A DNA stretch of 64,000 bases from Saccharopolyspora montiporae (lineage in GTDB: Bacteria; Actinomycetota; Actinomycetes; Mycobacteriales; Pseudonocardiaceae). The stretch covers positions 1 to 64,000 of the forward strand of contig NZ_JADEYC010000030.1 of NCBI RefSeq assembly GCF_015209505.1, read 5' to 3'. Shown here in pieces: positions 33,415-42,680 of this stretch (positions are counted from its first letter, which is position 1; each line of letters opens with the position of its first letter). Both the position numbers and the translations under genes were made by a program. The notes beneath the pieces are model-generated. The model was not told the DNA's origin. It saw only the letters and a program-made list of their open reading frames with translations, and made no database searches.

Positions 33415-34704
33415 ATGGCGGATTCACGGCGCAGCGTGCCGGGTACCGACCGGGTGCTCGGCGAACCGGACATCGCGGCCACGCTCCCGGTGCTCGGGGT
33501 CGAGCTCGTCAAGCGGGCCGTGCACACCGCGCAGCAGCGGGCGCGCGACGGTGAGATCGAGCCCTCGGCGGTGGTCGCCGCGACGCTGGCCGAACTGCCG
33601 CCCTCGGCATCCAGCGTGCGGCGGGTGCTCAACGCGACCGGTGTGCTGCTGCACACCAACCTGGGCCGGGCCCCGCTGTCCGACGCGGCCATCGGCGCGC
33701 TGCGCGAGGCGGCCGGCGCCACCGATGTGGAACTGGACCTGGACAGCGGGCGGCGCGGACCGCGCGGTGCCGCCGCAATCGCGGCGCTGCTGGACGCGGC
33801 CCCGCGGGCGGGCGCGGCGCACGTGGTCAACAACGGGGCCGCGGCGCTGTCCCTGGCCGCGACCGCGCTGGCGCAGGACAAGGAGATCGTGCTCTCCCGC
33901 GGCGAGATGGTCGAGATCGGCGACGGCTTCCGCATCCCGGAGCTGCTCACCGCGACCGGCGCGCGGCTGCGCGAAGTGGGCACCACCAACCGCGTGCAGC
34001 TGGACGACTACCGGCAGGCGCTGGGCCCGGACACCGGGTTCGTGCTCAAGATCCACCCGTCGAACTTCGTGATCAGCGGCTTCACCTCCGAAGTGCCGGT
34101 GTCGGCGCTGCGCGAGCTGGGCGCACCGGTGGTCGCCGACATCGGATCCGGCCTGCTGCACCCGCATCCGTCGCTGCCCGGCGAACCGGACGCCACCAGC
34201 GCGCTGGCCGACGGGGCGGACCTGGTCATCGCCAGCGGGGACAAGCTGCTCGGTGGTCCGCAAGCGGGCCTGCTGCTGGGTTCCGCGGACCTCGTGGACC
34301 GGTTGCGCAGGCATCCGCTGGCCCGCGCGCTGCGCGTCGACAAGCTCACCCTGGCCGCGCTGGAAGCCACGTTGCGCGGACCGCGCGGACCGGTCGAGGC
34401 GGCGCTGCGCCAGGACCGCGAAGTGCTGGTGCGCCGGGCCGAACGGCTCGCCGCCACGCTGTCCGCGGCCGGGATCCCCGCCGAGGCGCGGGAATCCGCC
34501 GCCGCGGTCGGCGGGGGCAGCGCACCCGGCCACGCGCTGCCCAGCGCCGCGGTCGCGATTCCGGAGCGCTGGGCCAAACCGCTGCGCACCGGGCAGCCGC
34601 CCGTGCTGGCACGCGTCGAGCAGGACAGCTGCCTGCTCGACCTCGCCGCGCTGCCCGCCGACGCCGACGGGGAGCTGGCCGACGCCGTGCTCCGGGCCGC
34701 CTGA
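33415..34704 (+). CDS. selA: L-seryl-tRNA(Sec) selenium transferase
   Basis: This 429-residue PLP enzyme turns Ser-tRNA(Sec) into Sec-tRNA(Sec) using selenophosphate. The N-terminal tRNA-binding region (1-60) is followed by RRVLNATGVLLHTNLGRAPL, the classic SelA opening. The PLP Lys277 sits in ASGDKLLGGPQAG. Length and motifs match the bacterial decameric enzyme. Its stop shares one base with the selB start (TGATG), and the tRNA-Sec and selD genes follow, making a complete selenocysteine module. Confidence 0.97.
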   Translation: MADSRRSVPGTDRVLGEPDIAATLPVLGVELVKRAVHTAQQRARDGEIEPSAVVAATLAELPPSASSVRRVLNATGVLLHTNLGRAPLSDAAIGALREAAGATDVELDLDSGRRGPRGAAAIAALLDAAPRAGAAHVVNNGAAALSLAATALAQDKEIVLSRGEMVEIGDGFRIPELLTATGARLREVGTTNRVQLDDYRQALGPDTGFVLKIHPSNFVISGFTSEVPVSALRELGAPVVADIGSGLLHPHPSLPGEPDATSALADGADLVIASGDKLLGGPQAGLLLGSADLVDRLRRHPLARALRVDKLTLAALEATLRGPRGPVEAALRQDREVLVRRAERLAATLSAAGIPAEARESAAAVGGGSAPGHALPSAAVAIPERWAKPLRTGQPPVLARVEQDSCLLDLAALPADADGELADAVLRAA

Positions 34705-36458
34705 TGCGGGTCGTGGCCACGGCCGGGCACGTCGACCACGGGAAGTCGGCGCTGGTGCGGGCGCTGACCGGCATGGAACCCGACCGGTGGTCCGAGGAGC
34801 ACCGGCGCGGCCTGACGATCGATCTCGGCTTCGCGTGGACCGAGTTGGGCGGTGTCCGGACCGCGTTCGTCGACGTGCCCGGGCACGAGCGCTTCGTGCC
34901 GAACATGCTCGCCGGAGTCGGGCCGGTGCCCGCGGTGCTGTTCGCGGTCGCCGCCGACGAGGGCTGGATGCCGCAGTCGACCGAGCACCTGGCGGCGTTG
35001 GAGGCGCTCGGCGTGCAGCGGGGGCTGCTCGTGCTCACCCGCTGCGATCTCGCCGATCCGGCCGCGGCGCTGCAGCAGGCACGCGAAGCGCTGGACGGCA
35101 CCGGGCTGGCCGGTGCGGAGGCGGTCGCGGTCAGCTCGGCGACTGGGCACGGCCTGGACCGGCTGCGCACGCGGCTGGCCGGGTTGCTCGCCGAGCTGCC
35201 GCAGCCGGATGCGGACGCGGACGTGCGGCTGTGGATCGACCGCGCCTTCGGCATCCGCGGCGCGGGCCCGGTCGTCACCGGGACCCTGCGGGACGGCACG
35301 CTGCGCACCGGGCAACGGCTGGTGCTGCACGACGGGACCGACCGGCCCCCGGAGATCGCGGTGCGCGGGCTGCAGGTGCTGGGCGAGGACGCCGACGACG
35401 TGCGCGGGACGGCACGGGTGGCGGTGAACCTGCGCGGTGTCGACCTGGCGCAGCTGCACCGCGGACAGGCGCTGCTGGCCCCGCGGTGCTGGCCGAACGC
35501 GGCGGAGGCCGATGTGCGGATCGTGGGCGGCGCGACGGGCGATCTACCGCGGGAACTCGTGCTGCACGCCGGATCCGCCGCGGTGCCGGTGCGGCTGCGC
35601 CCGCTCGGTGCGGACACCGCCCGGCTGGCGCTGTCGACACCGCTGCCGCTGCGCCCGGGTGATCGCGCGCTGCTGCGCGATCCCGGCGCGCACCGGGTGC
35701 CGGGCGGCGCCGTGGTGCTGGACGTGTTCCCGCCGCGGCTGTCCCGGCGCGGCGACGCGCACCGGCGGGCGCGCGAGCTGGACGGCATGCACGGCACCAC
35801 CGATATCGCCGCCGAGCTGCGCCGCCGCCGGGTGGTCTCCGCCGACCGGCTGCGCGAAATGGGCCTGCACCCGCCGCACGAGGGCACGTGGCTCATCGAC
35901 CCGCAGCACCGCGCGCGGCTCGCCGAACGGTTGCGCAGCCTGCTCGACGAGCACGCGCAGCGCCACCCGTTGCAGGAAGGGATGCCGGAGGAGGCGGTCC
36001 GCCGCGCCCTGGACCTGCCGGACGCGGCGCTGGTGCGGGCGGTGGCCGAGCAGGCCGGCAAGCAGGTGCGCGCCGGTCGGATCGGCTCCCCCGGCGGACT
36101 GCCGGAACCGGTGCGCGGCGCGGTCGACGAGCTGCGCCGGCAGCTGGAGGCCGATCCGTTCCAGGCCCCCACCGCCGAACGGCTCGCCGAACTCCGGCTC
36201 GGGCAGCGGGAACTCGCCGCCGCGGAGCGTTGCGGGCTGCTGCTGCGGGTGGCGCCCGGGATCGTGCTGCTCCCGGACGCCCCGGACCGCGCGCTGGAGC
36301 GGCTGGGCCCGCTACCGGGGCCGTTCACGCTCAGCAGTGCCCGGCAGGAACTGGGCACCACCCGGCGGGTCGCGGTACCACTGCTGGAACTGCTCGCGGC
36401 GCGGGGCTGGACGCACCGGCTGCCGGACGGCACGCACGAGATCCGCGCGCCGCGCTGA
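34704..36458 (+). CDS. selB: Selenocysteine-specific elongation factor
   Basis: This 584-residue translation GTPase carries Sec-tRNA to UGA codons with a SECIS hairpin. G motifs: G1 AGHVDHGKSALVRAL, G3 DVPGHERFVPNM, G4 LTRCDLAD. EF-Tu-like domains 2 and 3 follow (about 175-350). The C-terminal region (350-584) holds the winged-helix repeats that bind SECIS RNA, for example LRSLLDEHAQRHPLQEGM. The length is slightly below that of E. coli SelB (614) but no motif is missing. The start overlaps the selA stop by one base. Confidence 0.96.
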   Translation: MRVVATAGHVDHGKSALVRALTGMEPDRWSEEHRRGLTIDLGFAWTELGGVRTAFVDVPGHERFVPNMLAGVGPVPAVLFAVAADEGWMPQSTEHLAALEALGVQRGLLVLTRCDLADPAAALQQAREALDGTGLAGAEAVAVSSATGHGLDRLRTRLAGLLAELPQPDADADVRLWIDRAFGIRGAGPVVTGTLRDGTLRTGQRLVLHDGTDRPPEIAVRGLQVLGEDADDVRGTARVAVNLRGVDLAQLHRGQALLAPRCWPNAAEADVRIVGGATGDLPRELVLHAGSAAVPVRLRPLGADTARLALSTPLPLRPGDRALLRDPGAHRVPGGAVVLDVFPPRLSRRGDAHRRARELDGMHGTTDIAAELRRRRVVSADRLREMGLHPPHEGTWLIDPQHRARLAERLRSLLDEHAQRHPLQEGMPEEAVRRALDLPDAALVRAVAEQAGKQVRAGRIGSPGGLPEPVRGAVDELRRQLEADPFQAPTAERLAELRLGQRELAAAERCGLLLRVAPGIVLLPDAPDRALERLGPLPGPFTLSSARQELGTTRRVAVPLLELLAARGWTHRLPDGTHEIRAPR

Positions 36459-36503
36459 ACCACCCGCACCGCGGGGCCTAAGGTGGGGCGCGAAGCGGGG
36501 CAG

Positions 36504-36599
36504 GGAGACGTCAGGGTGCCTGGTGGCCCCCACGGCCTTCAAAGCCGATGGCGCCGAGTACCTCGGTGCGGCGGGTTCGATTCCCGTCCGTCTCCGCCA
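36504..36599 (+). tRNA. selC: tRNA-Sec (UCA anticodon)
   Basis: The anticodon loop CTTCAAA presents TCA, the UGA-reading anticodon, on the stem CGGC/GCCG. Features specific to tRNA-Sec are present: an extended D stem, a long variable arm (8-bp stem, about 36551-36569), a T arm whose first pair is G-T as in E. coli, and discriminator G36596 followed by encoded CCA. The acceptor stem has seven Watson-Crick pairs (36504-36510 with 36589-36595); the eighth position expected for bacterial tRNA-Sec is T36511 against C36588, a mismatch. It lies between selB and selD. Confidence 0.95.
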
Positions 36600-36654
36600 C
36601 TTCCACCCGCTGCGCGGATGCCGTCCGCGCGGGTCCGGTGCTTGAATGCGGCGC

Positions 36655-37653
36655 ATGACGGTTCGATTGACCGAGTATGCGCGCGGCGGCGGGTGCGCGT
36701 GCAAGATCCCGCCGGACGAGCTGGAGGACATCGTCGCCGGTCTGCCCGCTGCGGGCACCGACGGGAGCGCCGCGGAACTGCTCGTCGGTCCGGTCGGCGG
36801 AGACGACGCGGCGGTGGTGCGCACCGGGGCGGGCGCATTCGTCAGCACGACCGACTTCTTCACGCCGGTCGTCGACGACGCCCGGGAATGGGGCGCGATC
36901 GCGGCGGCCAACGCACTGTCCGATGTGTACGCGATGGGCGGCGAGCCGGTGGTCGCGCTGAACCTGCTGGCCTGGCCGCGGGGGGTACTGCCGTTCGAAC
37001 TCGCCACCGAGGTGCTGCGCGGCGGCGCCGAGATCGCCGCGGTCGCGGGCTGCCACATCGGCGGCGGGCACAGCGTCGACGATGCGGAACCCAAGTACGG
37101 GCTGGCCGTGACCGGACTGGTCGATCCGGAGCGGATGCTGCGCAACGACACCGCGCGCCCGGGACTCCCTCTGTCGCTGACCAAACCGCTCGGCATCGGG
37201 GTGCTCAACACCCGGCACAAGCGCACCGGCGAGCGGTTCGAGCAGGCGGTGGCGGCGATGACCGCGCTCAACCGGGACGCCGCGCGCGCCGCGGTGGCCG
37301 CGGGGGCCCGCTGCGCGACCGACGTGACCGGGTTCGGCCTGCTGGGCCACCTGCATAAGATGATGCGCGCCTCGGGGACCGCGGCGGTGCTGGATCCGTC
37401 CGCGGTCCCGTACCTGGACGGGGCGCGGCAGGCCGTGCGGGAGGACCACGTCAGCGGCGGGACCCGGCGCAACCTGGACTGGGTCCGGCCGCACCTGGAC
37501 GCGGGCGGGGCCGCGGAGGAGGACGTGCTGCTGCTGGCCGACGCGCAGACCTCCGGTGGCCTGCTGGTGGTCGGCGAGGTCCCCGGCGCACCGGTCATCG
37601 GGCACGTATTCGAGCGGCCCGATCCCGCAGCGCCGACGATCACCCTGCGCTGA
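36655..37653 (+). CDS. selD: Selenide, water dikinase (selenophosphate synthetase)
   Basis: This 332-residue enzyme makes selenophosphate from selenide and ATP. The N-terminal catalytic loop is GGGCACKIPP, with Cys and Lys at the places of E. coli Cys17 and Lys20. It is a Cys, not a selenocysteine, form. Further PurM-like motifs are GGDDAAVV, STTDFFTPV and HIGGGHSVDD. ATG 36655 aligns with other SelD N-termini; ATG 36646 would add three residues. It follows the tRNA-Sec gene by 55 bases and completes the selA-selB-selC-selD module. Confidence 0.95.
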   Translation: MTVRLTEYARGGGCACKIPPDELEDIVAGLPAAGTDGSAAELLVGPVGGDDAAVVRTGAGAFVSTTDFFTPVVDDAREWGAIAAANALSDVYAMGGEPVVALNLLAWPRGVLPFELATEVLRGGAEIAAVAGCHIGGGHSVDDAEPKYGLAVTGLVDPERMLRNDTARPGLPLSLTKPLGIGVLNTRHKRTGERFEQAVAAMTALNRDAARAAVAAGARCATDVTGFGLLGHLHKMMRASGTAAVLDPSAVPYLDGARQAVREDHVSGGTRRNLDWVRPHLDAGGAAEEDVLLLADAQTSGGLLVVGEVPGAPVIGHVFERPDPAAPTITLR

Positions 37654-37889
37654 GCCCTGGCGTGACGAGTCGCACCTGCGCAGCACACCTTCGGGGCCTT
37701 GCGCCGGTACGGCCGCCGGGCACGCCCGTGCGGGCGGGACGGGCCCCCGCGAGGATGGGTCCGTGGATCCGCAACCCGGCGCCGTCGCCACGCCGCGGCC
37801 GGAGCACCGCCGCGAGCATGCCGCCGAGCGGCAGCCGGTCCGGTCCGCCGCGGACCGAGCCCGACCCGGCATCGACGGGACGTCCGGCC

Positions 37890-39011
37890 GTGCAGCGGCA
37901 TGACGGCCGGCGGCCGCCCACCTTCGGGATCGAGGAGGAGTTCCTGCTGCTCGATCCGGAAACGTGCGCTCCGGCCGACCGGGCGGTGGAGGTGCTGGCC
38001 GGTGCCGGCCGCGGGCGCGGCACGCTGACCCAGGAGTGCACCCGCTTCCAGGTCGAGGCGGCGACCCCGGTCTGCCGGGGCGCCGAGGACGCCGGCGCCG
38101 AGATCGCATCGGCCCGCCGCGCGCTGGGCGGCTCGGCCGAGCGGCACGGACTGCGGTTGGCGGCGACCGGTTTCGCGCCGCTGGGGGTGCCCGCACCGGT
38201 GCCGGTGAGCACGAAACCGCGCTACCAGGCGATCGCGACCCGTTTCGGCCGGCTGCTGCACGCGCACACCGCCGCCGGATGCCACGTGCACGTGGGCATG
38301 CCGGACCTGGCCACCGCGGTCGCGGTCTCCGACCAGCTGCGCCCGCACCTGCCCGCCCTGCTGGCGCTGACCGCGAATTCGCCGTTCTGCCGGGGCAGGG
38401 ACACCGGGCACGCCAGCTGGCGGCACGTCGTCTGGTCCCGGCTGCCGTCGGCGGGGCCGCCACCGCGGCACGGCAGCGTGCGGTCCTACGAGCGCGCGGT
38501 GCAGGTGCTGCTCAACAGCGGCGCCGCGCTGGATACCGGGATGGTGTACTGGTGCGCCCGGCCGTCGCACCGGCTGTCGACGCTGGAGGTGCGGGTCGCC
38601 GATACCGCGGGCACTCCGCAGGAGGCGCTGCTGACCGCCCTGCTCGTGCGCGGGCTCGCCGATGGCGCGCTGGGCCGGGTAGCGACCGGCCAGCCCGCGC
38701 CCGAGCTCCCGGACCAGGTGCTGCGCGCCGCGCTGTGGCGGGCGGCCCGGGACGGGTTGCGCGGCAGCGGGCTGCACCCGGCCACCGGCGAGCTGGTCCC
38801 GGCACGCCGGCTGCTGGACGAGACGGTCGCCGCCGCGCTGCCCGCACTGGAGCACTCGGGCGACGCCTCGACCGCACTGGCCCTGCTGGAAGCGGTGCTG
38901 CGCCGCGGGACCGGCGCCGACCGGCAGCGCGCGATGTTCGCCCGGCGCGGCCGGATGGCCGATGTGTTGCACCTGCTGGCCGAACAGACCCGCGACGGTC
39001 TGCCCAGCTGA
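37890..39011 (+). CDS. Carboxylate-amine ligase, YbdK/GCS2 family
   Basis: This 373-residue ATP-grasp-like ligase belongs to glutamate-cysteine ligase family 2. It opens with FGIEEEFLLLDPETCAP, carries the nucleotide/metal segment AGCHVHVGMPD near 132, and ends near ARRGRMADVLHLL. GTG 37890 places the GIEEEF motif at residue 13, as in E. coli YbdK; longer in-frame starts would add a Pro/Arg-rich leader. YbdK shows weak gamma-glutamylcysteine synthesis, but the physiological substrate is unknown. Mycothiol, not glutathione, is the usual thiol in this group. Confidence 0.85.
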   Translation: MQRHDGRRPPTFGIEEEFLLLDPETCAPADRAVEVLAGAGRGRGTLTQECTRFQVEAATPVCRGAEDAGAEIASARRALGGSAERHGLRLAATGFAPLGVPAPVPVSTKPRYQAIATRFGRLLHAHTAAGCHVHVGMPDLATAVAVSDQLRPHLPALLALTANSPFCRGRDTGHASWRHVVWSRLPSAGPPPRHGSVRSYERAVQVLLNSGAALDTGMVYWCARPSHRLSTLEVRVADTAGTPQEALLTALLVRGLADGALGRVATGQPAPELPDQVLRAALWRAARDGLRGSGLHPATGELVPARRLLDETVAAALPALEHSGDASTALALLEAVLRRGTGADRQRAMFARRGRMADVLHLLAEQTRDGLPS

Positions 39012-39031
39012 CCGCTCCCGGGTCGGGACCG

Positions 39032-40030
39032 CTAACCCAGGACCACGAGAACTGCGGGCGGCAGGGCGGCCAGGCCGGTGCAGAGCAGGGTGTTGACCAC
39101 CACGTTGTCCCGGAAGACCGCCAGGAACTCGCGGATCACCGCGCTGGGCCAGTAGTAGCCCGCGGTGTGCGAACCGATCACGTGCCCGTCGACGCGTTCG
39201 GCCCGGGCCAGCATCGCGGCGCGGAACGCGTGGAAGCTGTTGGTGACGATCAGGCAGCGCGACCCCGGCTTGGTCCGCTGCATGATCTCCTTGCTGTACC
39301 GCAGGTTCTCCCGCGTGCTCGTCGAGGCGTCCTCCAGCACGATGTGCTGCTCGGGCACGCCGACGTCGATCAGGTAGTCGGCCATCGCGCGGGATTCGGC
39401 GACGTCCTCGCCCGGTCCGCGGCCGCCGGAGACGAGGATGTCCGCGCCGCGGCCACCGGATTCCCGCAACCGCCGGGCGAGGTCGAGCCGGCTGGCCAGC
39501 AGGGGCGGAACGGTCGAACCGAGCAGTCCGGACCCCAGCACCACGATGAAGTCCACGTTGCGGCGGGCGGGGATCCGGTCGTAGACGAGCGCGTACCCGA
39601 CGAAGCAGGTGAACAGGAACGAGATGTAGCCGAGCACCAGACCCAGCGACAGCGCCAGCACGACCATCCCGACCGAGCCCGCCGCGATCGCCACGTAGAC
39701 GAAGGCGACGTAACCGAACATGCCCATCCCGGCCAGCAGGGACAGCAGGTTGCTCAACCGCTTGCCCTCGCGGCGGAGCATGGTGATCCCGTTCACCACC
39801 AGGAACACCGCCAGCCCCGCGCACAGCAGCGGGATCGGCACGATCAGCAGCACCAGCAGGAGCCCGCCCAGCAGTGCCGATTCGGCGCGCACCTCGACGA
39901 GCAGCGCGAGCACGCCGAACCCGATGGTCAGCGCCAGGAACACGCCGTTGCGCAGCAACCGGCGTTCGAGGGCGAAGCTGACCAGGAAGCAGAGCGCGAA
40001 GAAACCCGCGATGATCACGAACAGGGACAC
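39032..40030 (-). CDS. YdcF family membrane protein (DUF218)
   Basis: This 332-residue protein has six or so membrane helices in the first 160 residues (starting SLFVIIAGFFALCFLVSF) and a DUF218/YdcF domain at about 165-300 with IVVLGSGLLGSTVPP, ILVSGGRGPGED and IVTNSFHAFRAAMLA. A last hydrophobic helix closes the protein. The DUF218 fold binds SAM or nucleotide-like ligands in some members; ElyC/SanA relatives affect envelope integrity. GTG 40030 directly precedes the first helix. The gene converges on the YbdK-type gene and appears monocistronic. Confidence 0.85.
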   Translation of the reverse strand: MSLFVIIAGFFALCFLVSFALERRLLRNGVFLALTIGFGVLALLVEVRAESALLGGLLLVLLIVPIPLLCAGLAVFLVVNGITMLRREGKRLSNLLSLLAGMGMFGYVAFVYVAIAAGSVGMVVLALSLGLVLGYISFLFTCFVGYALVYDRIPARRNVDFIVVLGSGLLGSTVPPLLASRLDLARRLRESGGRGADILVSGGRGPGEDVAESRAMADYLIDVGVPEQHIVLEDASTSTRENLRYSKEIMQRTKPGSRCLIVTNSFHAFRAAMLARAERVDGHVIGSHTAGYYWPSAVIREFLAVFRDNVVVNTLLCTGLAALPPAVLVVLG

Positions 40031-40109
40031 GCCGCGCAGGCTAGCCGATCGCCGCGGCGCCCCGTGCGGGCCACCTCTCGGGCACCGCGCGAGCACTGTC
40101 CACTCAGGA

Positions 40110-40736
40110 CTAGGACTGGTTCGGGGCCGGCGCGCACTCCGCGGGATCCCGGCCGAAGACCTCGTCCTCGCGGTCCGCACCGCGGATCGGGACCTCGCGC
40201 AGGAGGTGCACCGCTCCGGCCGCGACCCGGTAGGTCCGGAGGCCGCCGTCGAAGGTGCCCTGCTCGTTGCGCGCGGCGGACACGGCGTCGAGCACCGCGC
40301 CGGCGCCGCGGCCGGTGCAGCCGTAGGTGGACACGGCCCCCGCTCCCCCGCCTTCCGGGAGGCGCCACAGCTCGTCATCGGCCCCGCGCAGCGGGACCAG
40401 CCCGTGCTCGGGCGAGTGGGCCCACGCGGTGCGGGTGATCGTGTTGGCGCCCACCGACTCCGGCACGAGCACCTCGGCGCGGCCGTCGCCGTTCACGTCC
40501 ACCGGCACCGGTGGCGTTCCGCGCGCGTTGCCGGGCACCTCGACGTCCAGCACCTCCTCGGCCATCCCGGCCCGCAGCAGCATCGTGGACTCCGAGACCT
40601 GCACCAGGCTCACCGCGTCCGGCCGACCGTCGCCGTCCAGGTCGGCGTGCACCGCGGGCTGCTGGGCCGCAGCGGGTGCCGCGGTGGCCAGCGCCAGCGC
40701 GGCCGCGGTGAGTCCGACGATTCCGGTCCGCTCCAT
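40110..40736 (-). CDS. Secreted VCBS/FG-GAP-like repeat protein
   Basis: This 208-residue protein has a signal peptide (MERTGIVGLTAAALALATAA, cleavage after AAPAAAQ) and two calcium-binding-like loops, DLDGDGRPDAV (near 32) and DVNGDGRAEVL (near 78), typical of VCBS/FG-GAP beta-propeller repeats. With only about two repeats it cannot close a propeller alone. Two Cys (YGCTGRG and AECAP) may form a disulfide. ATG 40736 follows GGAGGAG. It lies 101 bases downstream of the ssuD-like gene on the same strand but probably has its own promoter. Function unknown. Confidence 0.75.
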   Translation of the reverse strand: MERTGIVGLTAAALALATAAPAAAQQPAVHADLDGDGRPDAVSLVQVSESTMLLRAGMAEEVLDVEVPGNARGTPPVPVDVNGDGRAEVLVPESVGANTITRTAWAHSPEHGLVPLRGADDELWRLPEGGGAGAVSTYGCTGRGAGAVLDAVSAARNEQGTFDGGLRTYRVAAGAVHLLREVPIRGADREDEVFGRDPAECAPAPNQS

Positions 40737-40837
40737 GTCTCCTCCGGTGGTTCGGGCCCGGTGCGTCCCGGGCGGGCTTCCCCCTGGAAGACGTACCGGA
40801 CCCGGCACCGGTTGCCCGGAGCGCCGGACACGTGCGG

Positions 40838-42007
40838 TCAGGACGCGGCGACCGGCTCCTGACCGGCGAACGGGATGCTGCCCGCATGCGGGACTTCCAC
40901 CTCGCCCGCCGCCGGATGCCGCCACAGGCCCTTCTTCTCCAGCAGCGGCAGGACGCCCTCGCCGAACCAGTACGCCTCCTCCAGGTGCGGGTGCCCGGAC
41001 AGCACGAACTCCTCGATGCCCACCGCGTGGTACTCCTGGATGCGCTCGGCGACTTCGGCGTGGCTGCCGACCAGCGCGGTGCCCGCACCACCGCGGACCA
41101 GACCGACGCCGGCCCACAGGTTCGGCGAGACCTCCAGGTCCGCGGTGGATCCACCGTGCAGGCCGAGCATCCGCCGCTGGCCCTCGGATTCGCTGCGCCC
41201 CAACCCTTCCTGCACCTGCTCGATGAGCGCGGGGTCCAGCGCGTCCAGCAGCCGCTGCGCTTCGGCCCACGCCTGCTGCGCGGTGTCCCGGCTGATCACG
41301 TGCAACCGGATGCCGAACCGGATCTCCCGCCCCTGCTCGGCGGCCAGTCCCCGGATCCAGCGCACCTTCTCCGCGACCTGCTGCGGCGGCTCGCCCCAGG
41401 TCAGATAGACGTCCACGTGCTGGGCCGCGACCCGCCCCGCCGCGGCCGAGGAACCGCCGAAGTACACCGGCGGGACCGGATCGGGGGTGCGCTGCAGTTC
41501 CGCACCGCTGACCGTGATGTGCGCGCCGTCGTGGTCGACCCGCTCCCCGGTCCACAGCCGGCGCACGACGTCGAGGAACTCGTCGCAGCGCGCGTAGCGC
41601 TGCTCCTTGTCCAGGAAATCCCCGTACGCCTGCTGTTCCCGGCTCTCCCCGCCGGTGACCACGTTGAGCAGCAGCCGCTTGCCGGAATGCCGCTGGAAGG
41701 TCGCCGCCATCTGGGCGGCCAGGGTCGGCGACAGCAGTCCCGGGCGGAACGCCACCAGGAACTTCAACCGCTCGGTCACCTCGGTCAGCATCGCCGTGGA
41801 CAGCCAGGCGTCCTCGCACCACGCGCCGGTGGGGGTGAGCGCGCCGACGAAGCCGAGCTGCTCGGCGCTGCGGGCGATCTGGCCCAGGTAGCCCAGGGTT
41901 GCGGGTCGCTGCCCGCCCGCAGCGGTGGTGGGCAGCCCGTGCCCACCGCCGACGAGGTAGCGGCTGTCGCCGTAGGTGGGCAGGAACCAGTGGAATTGCA
42001 GGGACAT
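40838..42007 (-). CDS. ssuD: FMNH2-dependent alkanesulfonate monooxygenase
   Basis: This 389-residue luciferase-like enzyme releases sulfite from alkanesulfonates. It begins LQFHWFLPTYGDSR and contains LNVVTGGESREQQAYGDFL (near 115) and PVYFGGSSAAAGRVAAQHVDVYLTWGE-like signatures of SsuD (the catalytic Cys region lies near 50-60, GAWCEDAW). Reduced FMN would come from the NADPH-FMN reductase encoded 75 bases upstream. The last of five co-directional genes of the alkanesulfonate locus. Sulfite would enter cysteine synthesis or leave through the divergent TauE/SafE exporter. Confidence 0.92.
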   Translation of the reverse strand: MSLQFHWFLPTYGDSRYLVGGGHGLPTTAAGGQRPATLGYLGQIARSAEQLGFVGALTPTGAWCEDAWLSTAMLTEVTERLKFLVAFRPGLLSPTLAAQMAATFQRHSGKRLLLNVVTGGESREQQAYGDFLDKEQRYARCDEFLDVVRRLWTGERVDHDGAHITVSGAELQRTPDPVPPVYFGGSSAAAGRVAAQHVDVYLTWGEPPQQVAEKVRWIRGLAAEQGREIRFGIRLHVISRDTAQQAWAEAQRLLDALDPALIEQVQEGLGRSESEGQRRMLGLHGGSTADLEVSPNLWAGVGLVRGGAGTALVGSHAEVAERIQEYHAVGIEEFVLSGHPHLEEAYWFGEGVLPLLEKKGLWRHPAAGEVEVPHAGSIPFAGQEPVAAS

Positions 42008-42082
42008 GGTGCTTCCTTTCCAGGTGTCGGAAGGCGGCTGCGCGCTGCGGTCGGGAGGTGCGGCAGGCGCGGCCGCCGGGGC

Positions 42083-42643
42083 TCACGCCGTGCGGCCGAG
42101 CACCGCGTCGTGCGGGACGCCGTCCAGTGCCTTGTCGAACTGGGCGAGCACGTCCTGCAGCGGGACCGCGCTCTCCGCGCTGATCTCGACCCGGTCGGCG
42201 GTGATCGTGAGGTGCTTGTCCAGCAGGAAGAAGCTCTGCACGACATGCCGGGCACCGAGCGAGTGCACCACCGGCCGCAACCCGTAGTCGAGGGCCAGCA
42301 CGTGCGCGGTGCTGCCACCGGTGGCCAGCGGGAGCACGGCCTTGCCGCCGAACCCGAACTGCGGGAGCAGGTCCAGGAACGTCTTGAGCAACCCGGAGTA
42401 CGCCGCCTTGTACACCGGAGTAGCCAGCACGATGCCGTCGGCCGCGGCCACCTGCTGCACGGCCGCGGCGACCTCCGGATCGTCGGTATCCGCGCCCAGC
42501 AGGGGCTCGGCGGGCAACGCGCGCAGCCTGAGCTGCTCGGCCGCGCGGCCGGATTCGGTGATGCGGCGGGTCAGTTCGGCACCGACCCGTTCGGTCTTGG
42601 AGGTGCGAGAGGGACTTCCGGAGATGACCAGCACGTCGGACAC
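42083..42643 (-). CDS. ssuE: NAD(P)H-dependent FMN reductase (SsuE/MsuE-like)
   Basis: This 186-residue flavodoxin-fold reductase has the FMN phosphate loop ISGSPSRTSKTERV (near 7-20) and ATPVYKAAYSGLLKTFLDLL (near 76-95), then LPLATGGSTAH. It supplies FMNH2 to the SsuD monooxygenase encoded next. The start GTG 42643 follows AGGAG at a good distance. It lies 37 bases after the binding-protein gene. MsuE-type versus SsuE-type specificity cannot be decided from sequence. Confidence 0.9.
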   Translation of the reverse strand: MSDVLVISGSPSRTSKTERVGAELTRRITESGRAAEQLRLRALPAEPLLGADTDDPEVAAAVQQVAAADGIVLATPVYKAAYSGLLKTFLDLLPQFGFGGKAVLPLATGGSTAHVLALDYGLRPVVHSLGARHVVQSFFLLDKHLTITADRVEISAESAVPLQDVLAQFDKALDGVPHDAVLGRTA

Positions 42644-42680
42644 TTCAGCGCTCCTGTTCTCTCGGGCGAACGGCGGTGGT

